Assembly (NCBI RefSeq): GCF_027886425.1
Contig: NZ_CP115671.1
Span: 2,914,001-2,978,000, forward strand
DNA length: 64,000 nt
Reading direction: 5' to 3'
From: Brevundimonas vesicularis
GTDB taxonomy: Bacteria; Pseudomonadota; Alphaproteobacteria; Caulobacterales; Caulobacteraceae
Program-made: the position numbers and the translations under genes
The notes under the pieces: generated by a model
Databases searched by the model: none
The model's input: the letters and a program-made list of their open reading frames with translations, nothing else
What the model was told of the DNA's origin: nothing
Shown: positions 1 through 10,729 of the stretch, in pieces
Position numbering within the stretch: the first letter of the stretch is position 1
How the letters are laid out: each line of letters begins with the position of its first letter

Positions 1-2832
1 GGCAATATCCTGGCCGAGGAAGAGGCCCAGACCGACGTCTTCGTGCTGGACAGCCCGGTCCTGACCAACGGCATGTACGAGCGGATGGTCGAGACGGTCG
101 GCGCCGGTTCGACCGTGGTCATCGACTGCAGCTATGACGTGCCGGGCGAAGAGGCCCGCTCGGGCGCCGGCCTGCGTGCGGCGCTGGACCGGATCATGGA
201 CGAGGCCGAGGCCGCCGCCCGCGACGGCGCCGCCCTGATCGTGCTGACGGACCAGGCCGGATCGGCGGATCGTCTGGCCGCGCCGATGATCCTGGCCACC
301 GCCGGGGTCCACGGTCGCCTGACCAAGGCGGGCCTGCGCTCCTACTGCTCGATCGTGGTCCGCACGGCCGAGACGCTGGACCCGCACGGGTTCGCCGTCC
401 TGGTCGGGGTCGGCGCCACCACCGTCAACGCCTGGCTGGCCCAGGACCTGTTCCAGGAACGCCTGGACCGGGGCCTGTATCCCGGCCTGACGCTGCGCGA
501 CGCCTGTCTGAACTACAAGGCCGGCATCGAGGCGGGCCTGTTGAAGACTCTGGCGCGCAAGGGGATCAGCGTCATCTCCGCCTATCGCGGCGGCTGCGAG
601 TTCGAGGTGCTGGGCCTGTCGCGGGCGCTGACCGCCGAGTTCTTCCCCGGCGCCCCGTCGCGCATCTCCGGCATCGGCCTGGCCGGCCTGGAGCAGGCGG
701 CGATGAAGCGGCACCGCATCGCCTGGGGCGAGGCTGTCCCTTCCCCGGCCATCGGCGGCTTCTTCAAGATCCGGTCGGGCGGCGAAGCCCACGCCCACGA
801 GGCCAAGACCATCCACCTGCTGCAGGACGCCTGCAACCGTGGCGATTATCGCCGCTTCAAACAGTTCTCCGAGGTCGTCCGCGCCCAGGCCGACCTGTCG
901 TTGCGCGACCTCCTGGACTTCCGCGAAGGCACGCCCATTCCGCTGGACCAGGTCGAGAGCGTGTCGGACATCCGTCGCCGCTTCCTGACCCAGGCCATGT
1001 CGCTGGGCGCCCTCGGCCCCGAGGCGCACGAGACCCTGAACATCGCCATGAACCGCATCGGCGCCCGTTCGGTGTCCGGCGAGGGCGGCGAGGATCCGGA
1101 ACGTTATCACCCGCGCCCGAACGGCGACGACGCCAACTCGGCGGTCAAACAAGTCGCCTCGGGCCGGTTCGGCGTCACCGCCGAATATCTGAACCAGTGC
1201 CGCGAGATCGAGATCAAGGTGGCCCAGGGCGCCAAGCCCGGCGAGGGCGGGCAACTGCCCGGCTTCAAGGTCACCGAATTCATCGCCCGGATGCGCCACG
1301 CCGTGCCTGGCACGACCCTGATCAGCCCGCCGCCGCACCACGACATCTATTCGATCGAGGACCTGGCCCAGCTCATCTACGACCTAAAGGCCATCAATCC
1401 GGATGCGCGCGTCACGGTGAAACTGGTGTCCGCCTCGGGCATCGGCGCCATCGCCTCGGGCGTGGCCAAGGCAAACGCCGACGCCATCCTGATCGCTGGC
1501 CACAACGGCGGCACCGGCGCCTCGCCCCAGACCTCGATCAAGCACGCCGGCCTGCCGTGGGAAATCGGTCTCGCCGAAGCCCACCAGGTGCTGACGCTGA
1601 ACAATCTGCGCGGCTCGGTCACGCTGAGGACCGATGGGGGCGTCCGCACCGGCCGCGACGTGGTCATCGCCGCCATGCTGGGCGCCGAGGAATACGGCGT
1701 CGGCACCGCCGCCCTGATCGCCATGGGCTGTCTGATGGTGAGGCAGTGCCATTCCAACACCTGTCCCGTCGGCGTCTGCTCCCAGGACGAGCGGCTGCGC
1801 GACAAGTTCACCGGCACGCCTGACAAGGTGGTGAACCTGTTCACCTTCATCGCCGAGGAGACGCGAGAAATCCTGGCCTCCATCGGCGCGCGCACGATGG
1901 ACGAGATCATCGGCCGCACCGATCTGCTGCGTCAGGTCCGTCGCGGCGGCTCGCACCTGGACGACCTGGACCTGAACCCCCTGCTGGTTCAGGTGGACGA
2001 GGGCGCGGCCGGCAAATGGGCCGACAAGACGACGCGCAAGCCCATCGCCGACAGCCTGGACGCCGCCGTGCTGAAGGACGCCGTGCGTTTCCTGGATCGC
2101 GGCCAGACGCTGGAGCTGTCCTATCCGCTGAACAACACCCAGCGCACGGTCGGCGCGGCCCTATCATCGGCCATCGTGCGCCGCTTCGGCGCGCAAGGCC
2201 CGGCGGGCCGTCTGAAGCTGCGGCTGGAAGGCATTGCGGGCCAGAGCTTCGGCGCCTTTGCGGCCAAGGGTCTGGAACTGCACCTGACGGGCGAGGCCAA
2301 CGACTATGTCGGCAAGGGGCTGTCGGGCGCCGAAATCTCGATCCGCACGCCCGAATGGCGCGAGGATCAGCTGATCTGCGGCAACACCACCCTGTATGGC
2401 GCGACCTCCGGCCGGCTGTTCGTCGCCGGCGCGGCGGGCGAGCGGTTCGCGGTCAGGAACTCCGGCGCCGAGGCCGTGGTCGAGGGCCTGGGCGCGCACG
2501 GCTGCGAATATATGACCGGCGGGCGCGTGGTCGTCCTGGGCTCGGTCGGCTGGAACCTGGCGGCAGGCATGAGCGGCGGCGAGCTGTTCGTGCTGGACCA
2601 GCCCGGCCATGCCGAGCGCGCCCTGAACGGCGACCTGGCGGGCGTGACCGACATTGACGCAGAGGCGGCCGATCGACTGAAGGGCCTGATCGAGGCCCAT
2701 CTGGCGGCGACGGCCTCACCCCTGGCGCGGCGTCTGCTGGCCGATTGGGACAACAGCCTGAACCGCTTCGTCCGCATCGTGCCCCTGACCGACATCGTCG
2801 CCCGCACGGAACGCCTGAAGACGTCCGCCTGA
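1..2832 (+). CDS. gltB: Glutamate synthase (NADPH) large subunit, 3' part
   Basis: Makes glutamate from glutamine and 2-oxoglutarate in the cytoplasm, together with the GltD small subunit. The reading frame is already open at base 1, so the gene starts upstream of the window; 943 codons of a protein that is usually about 1500 residues are visible. The N-terminal glutaminase domain is missing and the central, FMN-binding and C-terminal domains are present. The cluster cysteines follow the family pattern (GCLMVRQCHSNTCPVGVC, nt about 1726-1779). The C-terminal glycine-rich beta-helix domain is seen near nt 2230-2640. amtB follows after 28 nt, so ammonium uptake and assimilation are probably co-expressed. 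gltD is not in the window. Confidence 0.97.
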   Translation, partial: GNILAEEEAQTDVFVLDSPVLTNGMYERMVETVGAGSTVVIDCSYDVPGEEARSGAGLRAALDRIMDEAEAAARDGAALIVLTDQAGSADRLAAPMILATAGVHGRLTKAGLRSYCSIVVRTAETLDPHGFAVLVGVGATTVNAWLAQDLFQERLDRGLYPGLTLRDACLNYKAGIEAGLLKTLARKGISVISAYRGGCEFEVLGLSRALTAEFFPGAPSRISGIGLAGLEQAAMKRHRIAWGEAVPSPAIGGFFKIRSGGEAHAHEAKTIHLLQDACNRGDYRRFKQFSEVVRAQADLSLRDLLDFREGTPIPLDQVESVSDIRRRFLTQAMSLGALGPEAHETLNIAMNRIGARSVSGEGGEDPERYHPRPNGDDANSAVKQVASGRFGVTAEYLNQCREIEIKVAQGAKPGEGGQLPGFKVTEFIARMRHAVPGTTLISPPPHHDIYSIEDLAQLIYDLKAINPDARVTVKLVSASGIGAIASGVAKANADAILIAGHNGGTGASPQTSIKHAGLPWEIGLAEAHQVLTLNNLRGSVTLRTDGGVRTGRDVVIAAMLGAEEYGVGTAALIAMGCLMVRQCHSNTCPVGVCSQDERLRDKFTGTPDKVVNLFTFIAEETREILASIGARTMDEIIGRTDLLRQVRRGGSHLDDLDLNPLLVQVDEGAAGKWADKTTRKPIADSLDAAVLKDAVRFLDRGQTLELSYPLNNTQRTVGAALSSAIVRRFGAQGPAGRLKLRLEGIAGQSFGAFAAKGLELHLTGEANDYVGKGLSGAEISIRTPEWREDQLICGNTTLYGATSGRLFVAGAAGERFAVRNSGAEAVVEGLGAHGCEYMTGGRVVVLGSVGWNLAAGMSGGELFVLDQPGHAERALNGDLAGVTDIDAEAADRLKGLIEAHLAATASPLARRLLADWDNSLNRFVRIVPLTDIVARTERLKTSA

Positions 2833-2860
2833 TCTCCGCCGCCTGCCTTAGAAAGCCGCC

Positions 2861-4189
2861 ATGACCCGATCCGCCGCCCTCGCCGTCACGCTCGTCGCCG
2901 GGGCGGCGGCCTTCGCCTCACCGGCCCTGGCGGCCCCAACCCTGGCGGACCCGGCCCTGCTGGCGCATCAGGCGCCGCTGATCATCGATACGGCGGCGAC
3001 GGCCTGGATCCTGACCTCCACGGCCCTGGTCCTGCTGATGACCCTGCCGGGCTTGGCCCTGTTCTACGGCGGCATGGTCAGGAAGAAGAACATCATCAGC
3101 GTCGTCGCCCAGTCGGCGGCCGCCTTCGCCATCGTCTCGGTCCTGTGGTTCCTGGTCGGCTACAGCCTGTCGTTCGGCAAGGGACCGGAGGCGGCCAATG
3201 GCTTCATCGGCGGGGTGCAAGCGGCCTTCCTGAACGGCGTCACCGCCCAAACGGCCCACAGCCTGCTGCCCGGCCTGCCTGAGCTGCTGTTCGTCGCCTT
3301 CCAGATGACCTTCGCCATCATCACCCCCGCCCTGATCGCCGGCGCCTTCGCCGAGCGGATGAAGTTCTCGGCCAGCCTGCTGTTCTTCGCCCTGTGGCAC
3401 CTGATCGTCTATGCGCCGATCTGTCATCAGGTCTGGGGCGGCGGCTATTTGGGCGGGCTGGGCGTGCTCGACTTCGCGGGCGGCGCGGTCGTCCACGTCA
3501 ACGCCGGGATCGCCGGTCTGGTCTGCGCCCTGGTGCTGGGGCCGCGTCACGGTTTCGGGCGCGACAACATGGCCCCCGCCAACCTGGTCTACAGCGCCAT
3601 CGGCACCGGCCTGCTGCTGGTCGGCTGGCTGGGCTTCAACGCCGGATCGGCAGGCGCGGCCGATGCGCTGGCCGCCACGGCCGCCTTCAACACCATCCTG
3701 GCCGCCGGCAGCGCCGCCCTGGGCTGGATGACCATCGAATGGTTCGATCGCAAGCGCCCGACCCTGCTGGGCCTGCTATCGGGCGTCGTCGGCGGTCTGG
3801 TCGCCATCACCCCCGCCGCCGGTTTCGTCGATCCCAAGGGCGCCTTCTTCATCGGCCTGATCGGCGGCCCGGCCTGCTATGCGGGCGCGGTCTGGCTGAA
3901 GCACGCGCTGAAATACGATGACAGCCTGGATGCGTTTGGCGTGCACGGCGTCGGCGGCATCGTCGGCGCCCTGCTGACCGGCGTCTTCGCCACCACGACC
4001 GTCAACGCCCTGTCGGAGGGGGCGACCGTGTGGAAACAGGCCGTCGGCCTGGTCGGCGTCATCGTCTGGAGCGCGGCCGGCACCTTCGTCGTCCTGATGA
4101 TCTGCAAGTTCACCACGGGCCTGCGCGTCACCAAGGACGAAGAGGTCGAGGGGCTGGACTATACCCAGCACGGCGAGGCCATCCACTGA
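2861..4189 (+). CDS. amtB: Ammonium transporter
   Basis: Inner-membrane Amt/Rh-family channel for ammonium, 442 residues. The first 25 residues look like a cleavable signal peptide (hydrophobic core, then SPALA), as in other AmtB proteins. About eleven hydrophobic segments follow, with the family signatures FYGGMVRKKN near residue 68, AGAFAERMKF near residue 161 and a histidine-containing DAFGVHGVGG segment near residue 355. A glnK/PII gene normally sits beside amtB; none is adjacent here, and the upstream neighbour is gltB. Nitrogen control is expected but I see no clear sigma-54 site in the 28-nt gap. Confidence 0.95.
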   Translation: MTRSAALAVTLVAGAAAFASPALAAPTLADPALLAHQAPLIIDTAATAWILTSTALVLLMTLPGLALFYGGMVRKKNIISVVAQSAAAFAIVSVLWFLVGYSLSFGKGPEAANGFIGGVQAAFLNGVTAQTAHSLLPGLPELLFVAFQMTFAIITPALIAGAFAERMKFSASLLFFALWHLIVYAPICHQVWGGGYLGGLGVLDFAGGAVVHVNAGIAGLVCALVLGPRHGFGRDNMAPANLVYSAIGTGLLLVGWLGFNAGSAGAADALAATAAFNTILAAGSAALGWMTIEWFDRKRPTLLGLLSGVVGGLVAITPAAGFVDPKGAFFIGLIGGPACYAGAVWLKHALKYDDSLDAFGVHGVGGIVGALLTGVFATTTVNALSEGATVWKQAVGLVGVIVWSAAGTFVVLMICKFTTGLRVTKDEEVEGLDYTQHGEAIH

Positions 4190-4304
4190 CCCCACAGGGG
4201 CTGCCGGTTGATCCCGCCCTCGCCAGCCCCCATCTTCATCTGTGACGGACGGTCTTGCCGATTGCGGGAGACCGACCGCTCGGTCGCTGACGCAAGGACC
4301 CCAG

Positions 4305-4742
4305 ATGACGACGACGCGCACCATCCTGTTCGACAGCCCGTTCCTGCTGGGCTTCGAACACACCCGCGCCCTGATCGACCGCGCCGCCAAGGCCGCGGCC
4401 GAAAGCTATCCGCCCTACAATGTCGAACAGATCGGCGATGCGGGCGTCCGCATCAGCCTGGCCGTCGCTGGGTTTGCGCCGGACGAACTGGCCATAACTC
4501 TGGACGGCCGCCAGCTGACCATCGCCGGCAAGCGCGACGACGCCGGCAGGGGTGAACAGGCCTTTCTGCATCGCGGCATCGCGGCGCGTGGCTTCGTTCG
4601 CAACTTCGTCCTGGCCGACGGGCTGGAGGTCGAGGGCGCCCGGCTGGAGCACGGCCTGCTCCACGTCGACCTGATCCGGCCCGAGGCTGAGCGCCAGGTG
4701 CGGCGCATTCCCATCACGTCCGGGCCCGTCACGGCCGGGTGA
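4305..4742 (+). CDS. Small heat-shock protein, Hsp20/IbpA type
   Basis: An ATP-independent holdase of 145 residues with a single alpha-crystallin domain. It opens with FDSPFLLGFEHTRALIDR, typical of alphaproteobacterial IbpA-like proteins, followed by YPPYNVEQ and beta strands, and ends with an IPI tripeptide like the I-x-I motif used for oligomer contacts. I chose the ATG at 4305 because AAGGA lies just upstream; an in-frame start at 4242 would add 21 residues of unrelated sequence. It lies upstream of a DUF1150 gene, a pairing common in alphaproteobacteria. Confidence 0.9.
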   Translation: MTTTRTILFDSPFLLGFEHTRALIDRAAKAAAESYPPYNVEQIGDAGVRISLAVAGFAPDELAITLDGRQLTIAGKRDDAGRGEQAFLHRGIAARGFVRNFVLADGLEVEGARLEHGLLHVDLIRPEAERQVRRIPITSGPVTAG

Positions 4743-4806
4743 AAACCACAGCCATTCGAACCGCCCGGCGATCCGGGCGTTGTCAAATATGAAGGAGGCG
4801 GTCCTA

Positions 4807-5058
4807 ATGACGCCGATGACGATGACCAAGGAAGACTTTGCCGGACTGGGCGCCCCCGACCTCGTGTATGTGCGCGAGATCAAGGCTTCGGACCTGCTTG
4901 AAGAAGCGGTCGAGATCAAGGACGTGGATCTGAACCCCGGCCAGATGCTCTATGCCGTCCACAGCGCCGACGGCGAGCGTCTGGCGGTCATGATCGACCG
5001 CGACACCGCCTTCGCCGCCGCCGTGGCGCACGAGCTGGAGCCGGTTTCCGTTCACTAG
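4807..5058 (+). CDS. DUF1150 family protein
   Basis: A soluble 83-residue protein. The sequence after residue 10 (GAPDLVYVREI, then a segment ending GERLAVMIDRDTAF) matches my recollection of the DUF1150 family found next to hsp20 in alphaproteobacteria. The ATG at 4807 follows a strong AAGGAGG (4792-4798) with 8-nt spacing; the in-frame TTG at 4780 has no such site. It is 64 nt after the heat-shock gene and probably co-transcribed. The molecular function is not known. Confidence 0.8.
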   Translation: MTPMTMTKEDFAGLGAPDLVYVREIKASDLLEEAVEIKDVDLNPGQMLYAVHSADGERLAVMIDRDTAFAAAVAHELEPVSVH

Positions 5059-5068
5059 TCTTATGGAT

Positions 5069-5091
5069 GGCGGCGCGCAGGCGCCGCCGTT
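5069..5091. terminator. Hairpin between convergent genes
   Basis: GGCGGCGC (5069-5076), loop GCAG, GCGCCGCC (5081-5088), followed by GTTT on the plus strand. This perfect 8-bp GC stem fills the 33-nt gap between the DUF1150 gene and ptsN, which converge here. The T-run is weak, so it could act as a bidirectional terminator of low or moderate strength. Confidence 0.5.
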
Positions 5092-5559
5092 TCAGGCCGC
5101 CGTCGCGGCCGTGGCGTCCTTGACGAACAGGGCGCGGATCGCATCGGTCGTGCGCGCCTGTCTCAGTTGTTCCCGCAGTTCGGGCGACCGCAGCGCGCGC
5201 GACACCGCCGCCAACGCCCTCAGATGCTCGGCGCCCGCCTTGGGCGGTGCGAACAGGCCGACGATCAAATCGACCGGCCGGTCGTCCACCGCATCATAGG
5301 CCACAGGCGTATCCAGTCGCACGAACACCGCCGTCACCTTCTCGACCTCGGTGAGACGCGCGTGCGGCACCGCGACCCCTGCTCCCAGCCCGGTCGATCC
5401 CAGCGTCTCGCGTTCCATCAAGGCGTCGAAAATACGGGCTTCGTCGAGGCCCAGCGCATGCGACGCCGCTTCGGCCAGGGCATGAAGCGCCTGTCGCTTG
5501 GACGACGCGCCGCTGCGCAGCACCACGCCCTTGGGCGCGAGCAGATCACCGATGTCCAT
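5092..5559 (-). CDS. ptsN: Nitrogen-PTS EIIA protein
   Basis: EIIA(Ntr), the final phosphoryl acceptor of the nitrogen-related PTS, a regulatory cytoplasmic protein. At 155 residues it has the usual length. The phosphorylated histidine lies in VAVPHARL, preceded by GSTGLGAG, both family landmarks. I prefer the ATG at 5559 (MDIGDLLAP) over the one at 5577 because family members usually begin there. It is downstream of hpf and rpoN on the same strand, the conserved proteobacterial order. Confidence 0.92.
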   Translation of the reverse strand: MDIGDLLAPKGVVLRSGASSKRQALHALAEAASHALGLDEARIFDALMERETLGSTGLGAGVAVPHARLTEVEKVTAVFVRLDTPVAYDAVDDRPVDLIVGLFAPPKAGAEHLRALAAVSRALRSPELREQLRQARTTDAIRALFVKDATAATAA

Positions 5560-5637
5560 TACACAACCTCGATACACGCAGAAGACAACGGCGCGGCCGC
5601 CCGTTTAGAGACAACCGCGCCGAAGTCAAACTGAGGC

Positions 5638-6282
5638 TTAGTTCACCGAACCGTTGGACTTGGCCGTCCGTTCGGGATCGATCCATCCCACATTGCCGTC
5701 CGGACGACGATAGACGACCGCCAGACCGCCGTGCGCCGCGTTACGGAACAGCACGACCGGATAGCCCGTCATGTCCAGCTCCAAAACGGCCCGTCCGACC
5801 GTGATGGTGCGGATTTCGTGCTCGGTCTCGGCGATGACCATGCCCACCGGCGGCGGGCCGTCGTTCTCGCCGGTGTCGCCGAAGACGTCGTCCTCCACGC
5901 TGTCGGGATCACGCAGCACGATGCTGCGTGCGACTTCGCGGGCGGCGTTTTCGGTCTTCTCGGGCGACAGACCCTTGGGTCCGATGTGGTGGTCCTTGAG
6001 CCGGCGCTTGTAGCGGCGAACCCGCTTTTCGAGCCGATCCAGCGCCTCGGTGAAGGCCGAGTGAGCGTCGCCGCCCATTCCGGTCGTCACCAGGGTCTGG
6101 CCCGACGCGAGGCGGACCCAACAGTCCACCTTGAAGTTGTGGCCGTCCTTGGACACCACGACCTCGGCGTCTTCACCGCCTCGGGCGAAGTATTTTCCGA
6201 CCCCGTCTTCGAGTTCCTGGGAGATGCGCGAGCCTAACGCTTCGCCGACATCCACTTGCTTGCCGCTGACTTGGACTTGCAT
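5638..6282 (-). CDS. hpf: Ribosome hibernation promoting factor, long form
   Basis: Binds the 30S subunit and pairs ribosomes into inactive 100S dimers in stationary phase. The protein is 214 residues. An N-terminal S30AE domain starts MQVQVSGKQVDVGEAL, a linker follows, and the C-terminal segment (VRTITVGRAVLELDM-like region, then PVVLFRNAAHGGLAVVYRR) is the dimerisation domain of long-form HPF. The start at 6282 gives the usual N-terminus; 15 extra residues are possible from 6327. It lies between rpoN and ptsN. Confidence 0.92.
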   Translation of the reverse strand: MQVQVSGKQVDVGEALGSRISQELEDGVGKYFARGGEDAEVVVSKDGHNFKVDCWVRLASGQTLVTTGMGGDAHSAFTEALDRLEKRVRRYKRRLKDHHIGPKGLSPEKTENAAREVARSIVLRDPDSVEDDVFGDTGENDGPPPVGMVIAETEHEIRTITVGRAVLELDMTGYPVVLFRNAAHGGLAVVYRRPDGNVGWIDPERTAKSNGSVN

Positions 6283-6356
6283 GCCGATAGAACGCGCCCG
6301 ACCCGATTTGGTGTCAATCCAGATCACCGATTTGTGGTCACGCTTGGCCGAGTATG

Positions 6357-7856
<1,500 letters not shown>

Positions 7857-7958
7857 GTCCGAAATCTTCCCGCCCGGCCGCCGAGTGGCCCGGAACTTGC
7901 TGGGACAGAATGTCGCCGAACCGGTTAACGCGAGACGAACGCGGCCTCAGACCCTTTC

Positions 7959-8123
7959 GTCATCCTCCGGCAAGCCGCGTCTTCGCGGCGCAGACCGGGG
8001 GACCCAGCGGCGCCGCAGGCGATGCTTCAGCCGCACGATGTTGGAAAATCCTAGTCCGCGACAGGTTCGCGCTGTCGCGCGCCGCTGGGTCCCCCGGTCT
8101 CGCTACGCTCGCCGGAGGATGAC
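7959..8123. repeat. Long intergenic inverted repeat
   Basis: The outer arms GTCATCCTCCGG (7959-7970) and CCGGAGGATGAC (8112-8123) pair perfectly. The inner 22-nt arms at 7992-8013 and 8079-8100 also pair perfectly. They are separated by a 21-nt segment on the left and 11 nt on the right, so the structure has an internal asymmetric bulge. A further small hairpin (CGCGACAG/CTGTCGCG) lies near 8058-8078. It fills most of the 279-nt gap between lptB and rpoN. It looks like a dispersed chromosomal palindrome of the kind common in Caulobacterales rather than a simple terminator. Confidence 0.8.
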
Positions 8124-8135
8124 GACACCGGCAGA

Positions 8136-8927
8136 TCAGATGTAGTTTTCGCCCAGATACACCCGGCGCACTTCGGCGTCGTGGATCGCCTCGTCGGACG
8201 TGCCTTCGAACAGCACCGCGCCGTTCGAGATGATCGACACCCGGTCGGTGATGTCCAGGGTCTCGCGCACATTGTGGTCGGTGATCAGCACGCCGATGCC
8301 CTGGCTGGCCAGATAGCGGATCACGGTGCGGATGTCGGCGATGGCCAGGGGGTCGATGCCGGCGAAGGGTTCGTCCAGAAGCATGAAGGACGGCCGTCCG
8401 GCCAGCGCCCGCGCGATCTCCACCCGCCGTCGCTCGCCGCCCGACAGGGCCGTCGCCCGCGCATGGCGCAGATGGTCGATGTGCAGCTCGTTCAGCAGCC
8501 GGTCGGTCTCGGCGCGGATCTGGTCGCGCGGATAGTTCAGCTCGACCACCGCCTTGACGTTCTGCTCGACCGTCATGCCGCGAAAGATCGAGGCTTCCTG
8601 CGCCAGATAGCCCAGGCCCATGCGGCTGCGCTGATACATCGGTTGGCCGGTGATGTTCTCGCCGTCCAGCCAGATTGCGCCCGAATCCGGCGGGATCAGG
8701 CCGGTGATCATGTAGAAGCAGGTCGTCTTGCCGGCCCCGTTGGGACCCAGCAAGCCCGCGACCTCGCCGCGCTGCACCATCAAGGACACGTCGCGCACCA
8801 CCTGACGCTGGCCGAACGACCGCGCCAGGTTCATCACCCGTAGGCCCTTTTCCGCAGGCGCAGGCGCTACTGCGGCCGGTTGGGGCCGCTCGTCCAGGTT
8901 CAGGGCTGACAGTTCCTTGCGCGCCAA
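8136..8927 (-). CDS. lptB: LPS export ABC transporter ATP-binding protein
   Basis: The ATPase of the LptB2FGC complex that extracts lipopolysaccharide from the inner membrane. It has 263 residues, with Walker A GPNGAGKTT, the ABC signature LSGGERRR, and Walker B FMLLDEPFAGID. An N-terminal extension of about 25 residues (proline- and alanine-rich) precedes the ABC fold. The start appears to be TTG at 8927. It lies 29 nt after lptA in the lptC-lptA-lptB order that normally precedes rpoN. Confidence 0.95.
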   Translation of the reverse strand: MARKELSALNLDERPQPAAVAPAPAEKGLRVMNLARSFGQRQVVRDVSLMVQRGEVAGLLGPNGAGKTTCFYMITGLIPPDSGAIWLDGENITGQPMYQRSRMGLGYLAQEASIFRGMTVEQNVKAVVELNYPRDQIRAETDRLLNELHIDHLRHARATALSGGERRRVEIARALAGRPSFMLLDEPFAGIDPLAIADIRTVIRYLASQGIGVLITDHNVRETLDITDRVSIISNGAVLFEGTSDEAIHDAEVRRVYLGENYI

Positions 8928-8956
8928 ATGCTCAGGTCCGTGACGGCCAGACGGCC

Positions 8957-9451
8957 TCAGTTCGAGTTGGGATAGAAGACGCCCTGCACGCGGCTTCCGG
9001 CGGCGCCGCGCGGCGCGCCGTCCATGCGGGCGGTCTCGGTGTTGATGTTGTAGACCAGGCGCGAGCCGGTCAGGACGTTCTTGCCCTGGGTCAGGATGAC
9101 GTTGCCCGTCACCACGATCTCGCCGTTGCCCAGGTTGTAGACAGCGCGGTCGCCGCGCATCGACTGGTCTGGCGTCACGAAATAGACCGTGCCGCTGGCC
9201 TCGGCGCGTTGCAGATCGCCGCCCTCGCCGCTGACCAAAGTCAGGGTGTCGGCGCGGAAACGATTGCCGCCCTGCGTCGCCTCGGCCCGGCCGCGCAGGA
9301 TGATGCGGTTGGGGGCGTATTCGACCGAGTCCGCGCCATAGGCGACGGGCTGATTGGTCGCCTGAGCCTGCGCGTCCACCAGGGCCGGCATGCCCACGAC
9401 GGCGGCCGCCGCGACGACGGCCAGCGTCTTCGAAATCTTCGTCACGATCAT
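8957..9451 (-). CDS. lptA: LPS transport periplasmic protein LptA
   Basis: Periplasmic bridge protein carrying LPS to the outer membrane. The 164-residue product has a signal peptide (about residues 1-28, ending VDAQA) and an OstA/LptA beta-jellyroll domain, with repeated segments such as RIILRGRAEATQGGNRFRAD and GEIVVTGNVILTQGKNVL. The start overlaps the lptC stop by 4 nt (ATGA), so translation is probably coupled. Confidence 0.9.
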   Translation of the reverse strand: MIVTKISKTLAVVAAAAVVGMPALVDAQAQATNQPVAYGADSVEYAPNRIILRGRAEATQGGNRFRADTLTLVSGEGGDLQRAEASGTVYFVTPDQSMRGDRAVYNLGNGEIVVTGNVILTQGKNVLTGSRLVYNINTETARMDGAPRGAAGSRVQGVFYPNSN

Positions 9452-10107
9452 CCGCCTGACCCCTTGGGCGTCAGAACGCCCTTCACCTTGTTGTCGCCTG
9501 CGCCGTCGAACACGACGCGCTGTCCCTGATCGTAGATCGCATAGGACGATGCGTTGATGGTTCCAATAGGGCCGGAACCCTGAACGCCCTTTGAACCGGT
9601 GACGTTTCCGGTCGAGGTGTCGACCACCGCCTCGGGCGTGGTCAGGACAAAGCCCGTCCCGCCGTCCGAAATGCGCACGTTCGGACCGATCGTCACCGTC
9701 TTGGCCTGCTCGTCATAGATGCCGCCGTCGGCGGTCAGTTCGGTGACCTTGCGTCCACCCAGGTTCAGCTTCAGCGCCGGGCCGATCAATTTGAACTTGC
9801 CGGTATTGGGGTCACGCACAGCGCCCTGGGCGCCGACGGTGAAGGCGCGGCCTTGCGCGTCCTGGCCGTGGAACAGGGGGGCGTCCAGCCGGACTTCCTG
9901 GCTCTGGCTGGCCTTGCGCTCCACCCCCGACATGACGGTGCGGAACACGGTCCAGGTCAGGGCGCCGCCCGCCAGCACCAGGATGACGATCGGCAGGACG
10001 CGGCGATAAAGCTTCACCCGCCGCGAGCGCGCGCGCCAACGGGCGCCGGCCAGGGCGACCCTGGCCTCGTCGGCCTCGATGCGGGACTGTTCGCCGTGTT
10101 CGGTCAA
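9448..10107 (-). CDS. lptC: LPS export protein LptC
   Basis: Membrane-anchored partner that passes LPS from LptB2FG to LptA. It has 219 residues: a charged cytoplasmic N-terminus, one membrane segment at about residues 34-53 (VLPIVILVLAGGALTW), and a periplasmic LptC/YrbK domain with KVTELTADGGIYDEQAK. It is first in the lptC-lptA-lptB chain and starts 7 nt after the rnd stop, so all four genes may be one transcript. Confidence 0.88.
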   Translation of the reverse strand: MTEHGEQSRIEADEARVALAGARWRARSRRVKLYRRVLPIVILVLAGGALTWTVFRTVMSGVERKASQSQEVRLDAPLFHGQDAQGRAFTVGAQGAVRDPNTGKFKLIGPALKLNLGGRKVTELTADGGIYDEQAKTVTIGPNVRISDGGTGFVLTTPEAVVDTSTGNVTGSKGVQGSGPIGTINASSYAIYDQGQRVVFDGAGDNKVKGVLTPKGSGG

Positions 10108-10114
10108 GCGCGCC

Positions 10115-10729
10115 TCAGCTGTGGGCGAAGATGTCGGTCTCGTCCCAGCCGGCCAGGTCGAGCGCCGACCGCGTCGGCAGGAAGTCGAAACATTCAGCGG
10201 CCAGTTCGGTTCGCCCTTCGCGCGCCAGCATCATATCCAGCTTGGCCTTGGCCGCGTGCAGATAAAGGACATCCGACGCCGCATAGTCCAGCTGCGCCTG
10301 GCTCAACGTCTCGGCGCCCCAGTCCGAGGACTGCTGCGCCTTGGACAGGTCCACGCCCACCGTCTCGCGCACCACGTCCTTCAGCCCGTGCCGGTCAGTG
10401 TAGGTGCGCGCCAGCTTGGAGGCGATCTTGGTGCAATAGACCGGCCGCGTCTCGACGCCGAGGTGCAGCAGGAACATGCCGATGTCGAACCGGCCGAAAT
10501 GGAAGATCTTGGTCACCGCCGGATCGGTCAGCACGCGCTTCAGGTTAGGACAATCATAGGCCGGCCGGTTCAGCCGCACGACATGGGCGTTTCCGTCGCC
10601 CGACGACAGCTGCACCACGCACAGCGGATCGCGGCGGAAACGCAGCCCCATCGTCTCGGAATCGATGGCGACCTCGGACCCCAGGTCCAGATCGTCGGGC
10701 AGGTCGCCCTCATGCAGGTAAACGGTCAT
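10115..10729 (-). CDS. rnd: Short ribonuclease D (3'-5' exonuclease)
   Basis: A DEDDy-type exonuclease of 204 residues. The metal ligands are visible: VAIDSETMGL (Exo I, D and E), FHFGRFDIGMF (Exo II) and YAASDVLYL (Exo III, Y and D). The HRDC domains found in the roughly 375-residue E. coli RNase D are absent, as in other short alphaproteobacterial forms. It lies directly upstream of lptC on the same strand. The substrate, probably tRNA or other structured RNA 3' ends, is inferred from the family. Confidence 0.87.
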   Translation of the reverse strand: MTVYLHEGDLPDDLDLGSEVAIDSETMGLRFRRDPLCVVQLSSGDGNAHVVRLNRPAYDCPNLKRVLTDPAVTKIFHFGRFDIGMFLLHLGVETRPVYCTKIASKLARTYTDRHGLKDVVRETVGVDLSKAQQSSDWGAETLSQAQLDYAASDVLYLHAAKAKLDMMLAREGRTELAAECFDFLPTRSALDLAGWDETDIFAHS

